Shown here one piece after another: positions 1 through 7,629 of a DNA stretch of 64,000 nucleotides. A program made the position numbers and the translations under genes. How positions within the stretch are numbered: the stretch's first letter is position 1; every line of letters starts with the position of its first letter. The stretch lies in the NCBI GenBank assembly GCA_017560255.1, contig JAFYOI010000014.1:55824-119823 (forward strand), given 5' to 3'. The notes under the pieces are model-generated. The model had not been told where the DNA came from. It was given only the letters and a program-made list of their open reading frames with translations, and made no database searches. This DNA comes from Clostridia bacterium (GTDB lineage: Bacteria; Bacillota; Clostridia; Oscillospirales; Acutalibacteraceae).

Positions 1-2
1 TT

Positions 3-521
3 ACACGTTCAATTGCCGACCAAGCAAGAACAATCCGCATACCCGTCCATATGATTGAAACAATCAACAAGGTTAAAAAGACGGGCAGTCTGCTTCTGCA
101 CCAGAACGGCAGAGAAGCAACCGCGGAAGAAATTGCAAGCGAACTTAAAATGTCCCCCGATAAAGTGCGCGAAATTATCAGAATGGCGCAAGAACCCGTT
201 TCACTTGAAACTCCTATCGGCGAAGATGACAGCCATCTTGGAGATTTTATCCCCGATGAAGATGCAAAAGCACCCGCTGATGCGGCTTCAATTATGATGC
301 TTAAAGAAGAAATCCGCGCCGTACTAAAGACGCTCGCGCCCAGAGAAGAAAAGGTACTCATTATGCGTTTTGGTCTTAACGACGGTCACCCGAAAACTCT
401 TGAAGAAGTTGGTGCAGAATTCAACGTAACAAGAGAGCGTATCCGTCAGATTGAGGCAAAGGCGCTGCGCAAACTGCGTCATCCGAGCAGGAGCAAACGC
501 TTCAAGGACTTCCTTGAATAA
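3..521 (+). CDS. rpoD: Primary sigma factor RpoD (sigma-A), C-terminal part, 5'-truncated by window edge
   Basis: C-terminal part of the housekeeping RNA polymerase sigma factor. The frame is open from base 3 and reads [11 protein letters not shown] before the Met at base 51. That is conserved region 2.4/3.0 sequence, so the Met is internal and the gene starts outside the window. Region 3 follows ([18 protein letters not shown] to [16 protein letters not shown]). Region 4 ends the protein: [12 protein letters not shown], then the -35-recognition helix-turn-helix [20 protein letters not shown] and the terminal [13 protein letters not shown]. It would direct transcription from TTGACA/TATAAT promoters, several of which occur in this window. 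A strong hairpin terminator lies 17 bases after the stop. No anomalies seen. Confidence 0.97.
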   Translation, partial: TRSIADQARTIRIPVHMIETINKVKKTGSLLLHQNGREATAEEIASELKMSPDKVREIIRMAQEPVSLETPIGEDDSHLGDFIPDEDAKAPADAASIMMLKEEIRAVLKTLAPREEKVLIMRFGLNDGHPKTLEEVGAEFNVTRERIRQIEAKALRKLRHPSRSKRFKDFLE

Positions 522-537
522 TCAAAAATACTAACCC

Positions 538-575
538 GTCCCCGAAGTTTTTCTTTCGGGGACGATTTGTTTTGT
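538..575 (+). terminator. Rho-independent terminator of rpoD
   Basis: Perfect 9-bp stem GTCCCCGAA / TTCGGGGAC (538-546 with 555-563) with an 8-base loop, followed by a T-rich run. It closes the rpoD transcript. The remaining bases up to the next gene at 767 show no convincing promoter pair. Confidence 0.85.
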
Positions 576-766
576 ATAGCAAATTTTTGAAATAAAAAAA
601 TAATCTGCCGATTAAAGTTATTGAATATCAAAGTTATTACCACATTGTTATTATCTTACATTCCCAAGTCCTTCCTTTTTGCCGACATTGACAAGATTTG
701 GCGTATTCAAAAGTGGTGTCCCCCATGTTACAATCAAATCACAAATTCAAAACGAGGTGAAAAATA

Positions 767-1732
767 ATGCGAAAAACATTATCTTTATTTCTGGCGGTGA
801 TGGTCATTGCAAGCGCTATGATTCTGCCGCTCAATGTGAGCGCATCGGCAAGAGAAACTAAGGCAGGGCTTGTTTCAACATCAAGCGGAAATCTTAACGT
901 GAGAAGCGCCGCTTCCACCTCCGCACCAATACTTACAAGCGTCACTCGAAACAGTTACGTAACGCTCATTTCAAAATCAGGTTCGTGGTGGTACGTTGAG
1001 TACAGCGACGGAAAATACGGCTATTGTCACTCTGATTTTATCAAAGTGATTTCAGAGGTGACCGCAGAAGTAAACGTCAGTTGGGGTAGCCTCAACGTAA
1101 GAGCGGGTGCGGGCACTTCATACGCTAAAATCGGCAGCCTTTACAAAGGAAAAACAGTAGTTGTGCTTTCACAATCAAAGGGTTGGAGCAAGATTCTGTA
1201 CAGCGGCAACAAGACGGGATACGTAAACAACGATTATCTCAAAACAACGTCCGTAAAATATCCGTCGGTTTCTCTCAAAGTGCCAAGTTTTAAACAAACC
1301 GACAGCCGATGGGCTGACGTACAAATCGGTGTATCGGGCAAAACGATTGGTCAGATAGGTTGTGTTACAACGTCAATTGCAATGATGGAATCTTATCGCG
1401 CGGGCACAACTATCTACCCCGACACGATGGCAAAGAGACTCTCCTACTCTTCAAACGGAAACGTTTACTGGCCGAGTGATTACACTGTTGTTACAAACTC
1501 GTCAGGTTACCTTGCAAAAATCTATGAGCAATTGCAAAAAGGAAAGCCCGTACTCATCGGCGCAAAGAAATCAAACGGTAGTCAGCACTGGGTTGTTATT
1601 ACGGGTTACGTTGGCGGAGAAACGCTCACAACATCGGGATTCACAATCAATGACCCCGGTTCGAACACCCGCACAAACTTACAACAATTCTTGAATTCAT
1701 ATCCTACGTTCTATAAATTCTTCTATTACTAA
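767..1732 (+). CDS. Secreted protein with two bacterial SH3 domains and a C39-like cysteine peptidase domain
   Basis: Exported cell-wall-associated protein of 321 residues. A signal peptide spans residues 1-28 (Arg/Lys start, hydrophobic core, SASA before the likely cleavage). Two bacterial SH3b domains follow, roughly residues 36-95 and 99-160, each with the LNVRSAAS/LNVRAGAG signature, and are expected to bind peptidoglycan. Residues 170-321 resemble the Peptidase_C39_2 family. The likely papain-like catalytic residues are Cys199 (IGCVTTSIAM), His274 (QHWVVITGY) and Asp296 (INDPG). A GAGGTG ribosome site lies 7 bases before the ATG. It stands alone between two terminators. The substrate cannot be read from sequence; peptide or cell-wall cross-link cleavage is inferred. 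Confidence 0.85.
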   Translation: MRKTLSLFLAVMVIASAMILPLNVSASARETKAGLVSTSSGNLNVRSAASTSAPILTSVTRNSYVTLISKSGSWWYVEYSDGKYGYCHSDFIKVISEVTAEVNVSWGSLNVRAGAGTSYAKIGSLYKGKTVVVLSQSKGWSKILYSGNKTGYVNNDYLKTTSVKYPSVSLKVPSFKQTDSRWADVQIGVSGKTIGQIGCVTTSIAMMESYRAGTTIYPDTMAKRLSYSSNGNVYWPSDYTVVTNSSGYLAKIYEQLQKGKPVLIGAKKSNGSQHWVVITGYVGGETLTTSGFTINDPGSNTRTNLQQFLNSYPTFYKFFYY

Positions 1733-1738
1733 AAAATG

Positions 1739-1776
1739 AGGCTGTAAAAACTCAACGTTTTTACAGCCTGTTTTTA
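1739..1776. terminator. Bidirectional terminator between the C39 protein and tadA
   Basis: Stem GGCTGTAAAAA / TTTTTACAGCC (1740-1750 with 1758-1768) lies between two convergent stops at 1732 and 1774. It is flanked by A-rich sequence on the left and T-rich sequence on the right, so it can serve both strands. Confidence 0.8.
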
Positions 1777-2235
1777 TTCTTTACTTTTTCTCAATTGCAT
1801 GAAAAAATCTTTCAGTACGTCCGAACACTCCTGACTCATAACACCCATCTCCATAAGCGGTTTATGGTTAAACGGATAACTGAACATATTAAACAGTGAC
1901 CCGCACGCGCCGCCCTTGAAATCACAAGCACCGAAAACAACGCGCCTGAGTCTTGAATTTATTATTGCCCCCGCACACATCGGGCAAGGCTCTAAGGTGA
2001 CGTACATCTCACACTGAAAAAGCCTCCAACCACCAAGCGTTTTGCAGGCATTGTCTATCGCTTCAATCTCCGCGTGATAAAGCGCATTTTTGCCCTTTTC
2101 ACGCCTGTTTCTGCCCTCACCAACTATCTTGTCACCTTTAACAATAACAGCGCCGACGGGAGTTTCTCCGTCAGCCGCCGCTTGTTTTGCAAGTTCAAGC
2201 GCCCTGGTCATAAAAACAATATCCCTATCGTTCAT
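1774..2235 (-). CDS. tadA: tRNA-specific adenosine deaminase TadA
   Basis: Converts adenosine to inosine at the wobble position (A34) of tRNA-Arg(ACG). It is a CDA-fold zinc deaminase of 153 residues, normal for the family. Zinc and catalytic residues are visible: His54 and Glu56 in YHAEIEAI, and Cys84/Cys87 in PCPMCAGA. The C-terminal half has RRVVFGACDFKGGACGS, typical of TadA rather than cytidine deaminase. A frame extends 13 codons further upstream to 2274, but that would overlap the end of the preceding CPBP gene by 35 bases. The Met at 2235, five bases after that stop, gives the canonical MNDRDIVFM start and was chosen. Probably co-transcribed with the CPBP gene. Confidence 0.93.
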   Translation of the reverse strand: MNDRDIVFMTRALELAKQAAADGETPVGAVIVKGDKIVGEGRNRREKGKNALYHAEIEAIDNACKTLGGWRLFQCEMYVTLEPCPMCAGAIINSRLRRVVFGACDFKGGACGSLFNMFSYPFNHKPLMEMGVMSQECSDVLKDFFMQLRKSKE

Positions 2236-2239
2236 ACAA

Positions 2240-3247
2240 TCACACTTTCTCGAAATTCTGCAAAGCGGTATCAAGAAAAAGCCACGCGCCGAGCAGGAAT
2301 GCAGGCGAATATATTGCGAACAGACTCTTCTGGAATATTGAGATTGAACAATTCGGTTTTTCCAAAACGCCCTCCGTTATTCCGTTTCTTACGTCTTTCT
2401 TATAAAGATAAACTGCCGCCGCAATCGCCGCCACGCAAACAATTGCATTCGTACCGTAATAGATAATAAAATACCATTCCGCAGGCATCAGATAGTACAT
2501 ATATTCCGTACATACCGCCCAAAAATTATTTATAAAGTGGAGCACAACACCCGTCCAGATTGAACCCGTACGGATTACAACGTATCCAAGGGCAAGACCA
2601 ACAACAAACGCAAAGGGAATCTGCTCAAAATTGCCGTGTATCAAAGCAAAAACCACCGCGGAAATCACAACAGCAAACTTATCGCCAAACCTGCGAAGCG
2701 GCTGCATTACAACACCTCTGAGTGCAAACTCCTCCACAAGCGCGGGGACGACTGCCGTTGATATCACACTGACAAGGAAGCCCACAAAAGTTATCTGTGC
2801 GGCGCTAGTTACGTCGGACGGTGCGCCCGTAGGCGTTGATTCAAAAAATCTTTCGGTTATCATTGAAAAAATGCCACTTACATAATTACCAAGCACACAT
2901 ATTCCCCAACCGATAAGTATTGTCGGCACAAAACCGCTGTCGGGCTTGATTTTTCCGTACGGTATTTTATACGAGAAAATCCGTTTCGAAATCAGATAGA
3001 CAATGGAAAAAGGAAGCACAACACAAAGTCCCGCATATACAATGTAGGTTAGATTATTAAAAATACTGCTGTTTATCAGCCGTTCATACGTTTCATAACT
3101 GACCGCGGTATAGATTGCGTACATTATCTCCGAATAAACGCGTACCATCAAAAGATAGCCAAGCATTCCGACACCAATCAGATTGCTTAGCAGAAACATC
3201 CGGAACCGCTCGTAATTTTTCTTCGCATTTGTATTATAAATATCCAT
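2240..3247 (-). CDS. CPBP family intramembrane glutamic endopeptidase (CAAX-like protease)
   Basis: Polytopic membrane protein of 335 residues with about eight hydrophobic segments. It carries the CPBP/Abi motifs: EExxxR in ALVEEFALRGVVMQPL, FxxxH in FALIHGN, and a later conserved N/H region (VVLHFINNFWAV). Members are intramembrane proteases related to Rce1, some linked to bacteriocin self-immunity or peptide maturation. The true substrate is unknown. A GAGGTG site places the start at the Met at 3247 rather than four codons upstream, where the Shine-Dalgarno itself would be coding. Its stop is 5 bases before the tadA start, so the two form an operon. Confidence 0.85.
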   Translation of the reverse strand: MDIYNTNAKKNYERFRMFLLSNLIGVGMLGYLLMVRVYSEIMYAIYTAVSYETYERLINSSIFNNLTYIVYAGLCVVLPFSIVYLISKRIFSYKIPYGKIKPDSGFVPTILIGWGICVLGNYVSGIFSMITERFFESTPTGAPSDVTSAAQITFVGFLVSVISTAVVPALVEEFALRGVVMQPLRRFGDKFAVVISAVVFALIHGNFEQIPFAFVVGLALGYVVIRTGSIWTGVVLHFINNFWAVCTEYMYYLMPAEWYFIIYYGTNAIVCVAAIAAAVYLYKKDVRNGITEGVLEKPNCSISIFQKSLFAIYSPAFLLGAWLFLDTALQNFEKV

Positions 3248-3335
3248 TGGACACCTCATAACCTTATTTGCTTATTTATAATTGTACCATTTATTGCCTC
3301 ATATTTCAATACAAAATAATTTGTCGAATTTCTGC

Positions 3336-3363
3336 TTGAAATTTTTGTACTTCGTGATATAAT
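3336..3363 (+). promoter_or_regulatory. Sigma-A promoter of mscL
   Basis: TTGAAA (3336-3341), 16-bp spacer, perfect TATAAT (3358-3363). AAGGAG-type ribosome site at 3385-3389 and mscL ATG at 3397. Confidence 0.75.
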
Positions 3364-3396
3364 CTTATATATAATTTTATAAAAAGGAGTATCGTT

Positions 3397-3879
3397 ATGG
3401 CTAAGAAAAAGAACGGTTTTATCTCAGAATTTAAACAGTTCATTATGCGTGGAAACGTAATTGATCTTGCAGTCGGTGTTATCATCGGTGCCGCTTTCCA
3501 GGCAATCGTAAACTCTCTTGTTAAAGACATCATCACTCCCTGCATCGGTGCATTGTTCGGAAATATGGATTTCTCAGAACTTGTAGTTACTCTCAAAGAA
3601 GCAGTTGTTGACGTTGCCGCTGACGGAACGGAAACTATCATCTCCGAGGCAGTAGTCCTCAGATATGGTGCATTCATCACCGCTATCATCAACTTCCTCT
3701 TGATGGCAATAGTTATTTTCATCATTATCAAAGTTATCAACACTGTTTCCGAAAAACTCAAGAAGGAAGAAGAAGTTGTTGAGGCTGCTCCCACAACCAA
3801 GATGTGTCCCTTCTGTAAAACAGAAATCGCTCTTGAAGCAACTCGTTGCCCCAACTGTACTTCTGAACTTGAAGAATAA
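3397..3879 (+). CDS. mscL: Large-conductance mechanosensitive channel MscL with C-terminal zinc ribbon
   Basis: Pentameric osmotic safety-valve channel of the cytoplasmic membrane, 160 residues. Residues 1-45 match the MscL signature (EFKQFIMRGNVIDLAVGVI, then AFQAIVNSLVKDIITPCIG), including the amphipathic N-helix and TM1. TM2 is about residues 91-113 (AFITAIINFLLMAIVIFIII), followed by the charged bundle helix SEKLKKEEEVVE. The unusual part is the tail: after the bundle there is a two-knuckle zinc ribbon, CPFC (about residues 137-140) and CPNC (152-155). Most MscL proteins end at the helix bundle. Single-gene unit with its own promoter and a strong terminator. Confidence 0.96.
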   Translation: MAKKKNGFISEFKQFIMRGNVIDLAVGVIIGAAFQAIVNSLVKDIITPCIGALFGNMDFSELVVTLKEAVVDVAADGTETIISEAVVLRYGAFITAIINFLLMAIVIFIIIKVINTVSEKLKKEEEVVEAAPTTKMCPFCKTEIALEATRCPNCTSELEE

Positions 3880-3895
3880 TTAATTAAAAAAGTAA

Positions 3896-3931
3896 AGCCG
3901 ATTTCACTTGACCGTGAAATCGGCTTTTTTT
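3896..3931 (+). terminator. Terminator after mscL (also faces galU)
   Basis: Perfect 11-bp stem AGCCGATTTCA / TGAAATCGGCT (3896-3906 with 3915-3925) followed by a run of T. It lies between convergent mscL and galU stops. Confidence 0.9.
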
Positions 3932-3936
3932 AGTTT

Positions 3937-4809
3937 TTAGAGTGTATTCATAATTGATTTAAGGTATTCGCGGAAGCCTGCGCCGATTTCGGGATGCTCC
4001 AAAGCAACCTCAACGCTTGCCTTCATCATTCCGAGTTTGTCGCCCATATCATATCTTGTACCGACAAAGTCAACCGCCATAATACCTTCGTTTCTTGCAA
4101 GAACTTTCATAGCATCGGTAAGTTGGATTTCTCCACCTGCGCCGGGCTGTGTCTTTTCAAGAATATCAAAAATCTGGGGCGGAAGAACGCATCTGCCAAG
4201 AATTGAGTAGAGGGACAAAACCTCCTCGGGAGTCTGCGGCTTCTCTGCCATATCGGTACAGAGCATAATATTGTTCTTAACAGGCTCAACCTTCAATGTG
4301 CTGTACTTATGAATAACTTCGGGGGCAACGAGTTTTACACCTACAACGCCCTTTTCATACTCTTCGTAAACTCTTGTAAGTTGTCCTACAACAGGGTCGG
4401 GAGAAACGGTAACATCATCACCATACATTACGGCAAACGGCTCATTTCCGACAAAAGAACGAGCGCAAAGGACAGCGTGTCCGAGTCCTTTGGTCACCTT
4501 CTGACGAACGTAGAAAATATTTGCAAGTTTCGGAATCTCCTGCAGCGCTTCAAGCATTGCATCCTTCTGAGCGCGGCGAAGATTCTCTTCAAGTTCGAAA
4601 GAATGGTCAAAATGGTCTTCAATAATGCTCTTGCCGCGGTTTGTAATTATAAGGATATCCTCAATTCCTGCCGCTGCCGCCTCCTCAACAAGATACTGAA
4701 TTGCGGGCTTGTCCACAACGTTGAGCATTTCCTTTGGAATCGCCTTTGATGCGGGAAGTACTCTTGTACCGAGTCCTGCCGCGGGAATAATCGCTTTTTT
4801 TACCTTCAT
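3937..4809 (-). CDS. galU: UTP--glucose-1-phosphate uridylyltransferase GalU
   Basis: Makes UDP-glucose from UTP and glucose 1-phosphate, feeding glycolipid, teichoic acid and exopolysaccharide synthesis in the cytoplasm. It is 290 residues, the usual size. The nucleotidyltransferase signature is at the N-terminus (IIPAAGLGTRVLPASKA, residues 7-23, then IPKEML). Further GalU blocks are KPAIQYLVEEA, VRQKVTKGLGHAVLCA, the metal-binding MYGDDV and GGEIQLTDAM. The gene starts 12 bases after the stop of the zinc-finger membrane protein upstream, so the two are probably co-transcribed. Confidence 0.96.
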   Translation of the reverse strand: MKVKKAIIPAAGLGTRVLPASKAIPKEMLNVVDKPAIQYLVEEAAAAGIEDILIITNRGKSIIEDHFDHSFELEENLRRAQKDAMLEALQEIPKLANIFYVRQKVTKGLGHAVLCARSFVGNEPFAVMYGDDVTVSPDPVVGQLTRVYEEYEKGVVGVKLVAPEVIHKYSTLKVEPVKNNIMLCTDMAEKPQTPEEVLSLYSILGRCVLPPQIFDILEKTQPGAGGEIQLTDAMKVLARNEGIMAVDFVGTRYDMGDKLGMMKASVEVALEHPEIGAGFREYLKSIMNTL

Positions 4810-4821
4810 AATAACTCTCTC

Positions 4822-5727
4822 CTATCCAAATAAACTTATTAAAATCATCGCGATGTTATTAAAGAGAAAATATCCGAGAACGGGCGCAATCAAACTTGTG
4901 CCACCCATACTTTCCTTATTGTTCTTTATATCTGACATTACCTGACTCTTGTATAGTGCATTTCCACTCAGACCCATCAGAATTTTGAATCCAATAAGTA
5001 TGCCGAGCAAGGCAAATCCCGTCGGAGTAAAGAAAAGGTCCCCAAACGCCGCCAAAAACTCTGCCCTCGGCATTTCGCTGAGCATCAGTTTTGAACACTC
5101 CGTGAAAAAACCGTTGAACAAAATCTGAACAAGAATATCAAATATCGCAGCAAGCGTACCCGCAAGATAGCATTTGCGGTAATAAAACCATACGCAAGTA
5201 GGCATAATGAACGCTGCCCAATTCCAACTTATCGGTATTTTCCTCTTGCTGAGTTTTGTGAATTGTGGAATATAATATTCCGTTTTTGCCATAACACGTT
5301 TTGCGATAGTTGAAACGGGTACGTCGTCAATCGTTTCCTTTGAATCTTCATAAGAATTTTTCGGCGGAGCAAAATTAAAAGTCATAAACGGCATACCGTC
5401 AATATTGCCCATACCATTCGGGGTGGTTTTGTCCTGTCCCCCATTAGTCAAATCTGCACCACACTTGTGACACAAAAGAGCGTTTGTGGGATTTTCGTTG
5501 CCACAAAAAGAACATTTTTCGGTCTTTTCACTGTTTTGCGGCTGATTGGGATTTTTGTAGACAAAACCCTGCGCGTGCAAGGATTCATTGCCGCAACCGC
5601 CTGCGTGTGCCCAACACTCCCTGTGATGCGGTGTGCCGCAAACAGGGCAAACGACCACATCATCATTTTTCGCAAACTCTCTGTCACAATGGACACAGTT
5701 CTGCTTCTCATATTTCAAAAACATCAT
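4822..5727 (-). CDS. Membrane protein with RING-like and zinc-ribbon N-terminus and DUF2628-like C-terminus
   Basis: 301 residues, not functionally characterised. Residues 11-50 hold a treble-clef/RING-like zinc finger (CVHC, CPVC, HHREC and a following GGCG). Residues about 73-92 hold a second zinc ribbon (CSFC and CHKC). A low-complexity linker follows, and from about residue 165 the protein becomes membrane-embedded. The stretch ISWNWAAFIMPTCVWFYYRK is typical of DUF2628 proteins, with three to four hydrophobic segments after it. Similar clostridial proteins are annotated only as RING-finger or zinc-ribbon membrane proteins. It precedes galU with a 12-base gap. The ribosome site fits either of two consecutive Met codons. 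Confidence 0.8.
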   Translation of the reverse strand: MMFLKYEKQNCVHCDREFAKNDDVVVCPVCGTPHHRECWAHAGGCGNESLHAQGFVYKNPNQPQNSEKTEKCSFCGNENPTNALLCHKCGADLTNGGQDKTTPNGMGNIDGMPFMTFNFAPPKNSYEDSKETIDDVPVSTIAKRVMAKTEYYIPQFTKLSKRKIPISWNWAAFIMPTCVWFYYRKCYLAGTLAAIFDILVQILFNGFFTECSKLMLSEMPRAEFLAAFGDLFFTPTGFALLGILIGFKILMGLSGNALYKSQVMSDIKNNKESMGGTSLIAPVLGYFLFNNIAMILISLFG

Positions 5728-5847
5728 TTCCTCTCAAAAAACTTTGACTTGCTCAAAGTATTAAAAGATATTATAACAAATAAATATATGTTTTTCAACA
5801 GTTCATTGGCAGATTTCCATATTTTTATATTTAGCATTTGTTTTTTC

Positions 5848-5876
5848 TTGAATTGTGGCAAGTTATAGGGTATAAT
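5848..5876 (+). promoter_or_regulatory. Sigma-A promoter of the sufCB operon
   Basis: TTGAAT (5848-5853), 17-bp spacer, TATAAT (5871-5876), 53 bases upstream of the sufC start. Just downstream, over the expected transcription start, lies an inverted repeat ACTATAA-4-TTATAGT (5883-5889 with 5894-5900) that could be an operator. Confidence 0.75.
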
Positions 5877-5929
5877 TATAAGACTATAATTCTTTATAGT
5901 TTATTTTATAGATTTAAGGAAGTGTAAAA

Positions 5930-6661
5930 ATGCTTGAACTTAAAAACGTTTGTTTTGAAATTGAAAGCGAAAAAGGAAAAATTAAAATTATAAACGATAT
6001 ATCCCTCACTCTTGACGACGGAAAATTTGTTGTAATTACCGGCCCGAACGGTAGCGGTAAATCAACGCTTGCAAAACTCATTATGGGTATTGAAAAACCG
6101 ACTTCGGGACAGATTTTACTGGACGGAACCGACATTACCAATATGAGCATCAACGAACGCGCAAACCTTGGAATCGGATATGCTTTTCAGCAACCGCCCC
6201 GATTCAAAGGTATGACGGTACGCGCACTGCTCAGCCTTGCTCACGGCAGCGAACTGCCCGAGCATGAATGTTGCACATACCTGACAAACGTAGGTCTTTG
6301 CTCCAAGGATTACCTCAACAGAGAGGTTGACACGGGACTTTCCGGCGGCGAAGTGAAGAGAATTGAGATTGCAACGCTTATGGCAAGAGAACTCAAACTT
6401 GCAATTTACGATGAACCCGAGGCAGGAATTGACCTTTGGAGTTTTGCAATGCTCGTTGACAGTTTCAAAGCAATCAGCAAAAACAAACACGAAAGTGTAA
6501 TCATCATTTCCCATCAAGAGCGCATTATGAAACTCGCCGATGAAATCGTTATCCTTGAAAACGGTAAAATCAAAAAACAGGGCGCACAGGAAGAACTCTT
6601 CAGCGCTATTCTCAGCGAACTTCAGAACGAGTGCGACTTCGGTAGGGATAAGGAGGAATAA
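5930..6661 (+). CDS. sufC: Fe-S cluster assembly ATPase SufC (SmsC-like)
   Basis: Cytoplasmic ABC-type ATPase that drives the SufB-containing scaffold during iron-sulfur cluster assembly. Length 243 residues, normal. Walker A is GPNGSGKST (about residues 37-45), the signature is LSGGEVKRIEIATLMARE, and Walker B is LAIYDEPEAGID with the SufC-type 'EAGID' D-loop. The H-switch is IISHQ. Followed after 2 bases by the only SufB/SufD-like gene. There are no sufD, sufS or sufU next to it, so the pair matches the two-gene SMS/SufCB arrangement of archaea and anaerobes. Own promoter at 5848-5876. Confidence 0.95.
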   Translation: MLELKNVCFEIESEKGKIKIINDISLTLDDGKFVVITGPNGSGKSTLAKLIMGIEKPTSGQILLDGTDITNMSINERANLGIGYAFQQPPRFKGMTVRALLSLAHGSELPEHECCTYLTNVGLCSKDYLNREVDTGLSGGEVKRIEIATLMARELKLAIYDEPEAGIDLWSFAMLVDSFKAISKNKHESVIIISHQERIMKLADEIVILENGKIKKQGAQEELFSAILSELQNECDFGRDKEE

Positions 6662-6663
6662 CT

Positions 6664-7596
6664 ATGATTAATAATGAACTTAACAAACTTGACTCCGGTT
6701 TGTTGGATATAATCGCTGATTTTGACCAGACGTCCGTAGGCGCTTACAACGTGCGTAAAAACGGACAGAGTGTGCAGCGTTCTTCCACCGAAAATGTAAC
6801 TATTACATCCAAAACCGACAAAGCGGGAATCGACATTTTTATTAAACCCGGCACAAAGAACGAAACGATTTACATCCCCGTTATCATTACAGAATCGGGC
6901 GTTGAAGAAATGGTATATAACGACTTTTTCATCGGCGAGGACAGCGACGTTTTGATCGTTGCGGGTTGTGGTATTCACAACTGCGGCGACCAGAAAAGTG
7001 AGCATAACGGCGTGCATACTTTCCATATCGGTAAAAATGCCAGGATTAAATACGTTGAAAAACACTATGGCGATGGTGACGGTAACGGTGAGCGCATAAT
7101 GAATCCGCAAACAAAAATCTTTATGGATGAAAACTCACATTGCGAAATGGAAACGGTACAGATAAAGGGCGTTGATTCAACCGTAAGGGAAAATACCGCT
7201 GCACTTAAGGCGGGCGCAACGCTCATACTCACCGAAAGAATGATGACTCACGGCGACCAGACCGCAAACTCCGACGTTTTGATAAGTCTTGACGGCGAGG
7301 GCGCAAGTGCACGAGTTATTTCAAGAACAGTTGCAAAGGACAACTCCGTTCAGGTATTCTATCCCAAAGTTATCGGAAACTCTGCGTGCAAGGCTCACGT
7401 TCAGTGCGACTCAATCATTATGGATAACGCAAAGGTGCGTTCAATCCCCGAAATTTCCGCAAATCACCCCGATGCTCAACTCGTTCACGAGGCGGCAATC
7501 GGCAAAATTGCAGGTGAACAACTCATTAAATTGATGACGCTCGGTCTTAATGAGGAGCAAGCGGAAGAAGTAATACTTCAGGACTTCTTGAGATAA
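6664..7596 (+). CDS. sufB: SufB/SufD-family scaffold protein (SmsB-like)
   Basis: Scaffold for Fe-S cluster assembly, partner of SufC. At 310 residues it is much shorter than classical SufB (about 470-495), lacking most of the N-terminal region. The right-handed beta-helix core and C-terminus are intact. The conserved Cys of SufB is present as Cys248 in HVQCDS, and the nearby His/Glu pair as His275-Glu276 in LVHEAAIGKI. The C-terminal helices LIKLMTLGLNEEQAEEVI that dock on SufC are present. As the only SufB-type subunit here it likely forms a homodimer with SufC. An AAGGAGG-like site lies before the ATG at 6664. Confidence 0.9.
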   Translation: MINNELNKLDSGLLDIIADFDQTSVGAYNVRKNGQSVQRSSTENVTITSKTDKAGIDIFIKPGTKNETIYIPVIITESGVEEMVYNDFFIGEDSDVLIVAGCGIHNCGDQKSEHNGVHTFHIGKNARIKYVEKHYGDGDGNGERIMNPQTKIFMDENSHCEMETVQIKGVDSTVRENTAALKAGATLILTERMMTHGDQTANSDVLISLDGEGASARVISRTVAKDNSVQVFYPKVIGNSACKAHVQCDSIIMDNAKVRSIPEISANHPDAQLVHEAAIGKIAGEQLIKLMTLGLNEEQAEEVILQDFLR

Positions 7597-7629
7597 AACA
7601 AAAATTTATTGACAAAGGAGGTGCCGGAT

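Noticed and set aside
688..716. Promoter for the C39-peptidase gene (TTGACA at 688-693)
   Set aside because: No -10 box at 16-18 bp; the nearest T/A-rich hexamers are at wrong distance.
7609..7629. Longer start of the adenylate-forming enzyme at TTG 7609
   Set aside because: Would translate the near-perfect AAAGGAGGTG ribosome site that serves ATG 7630.
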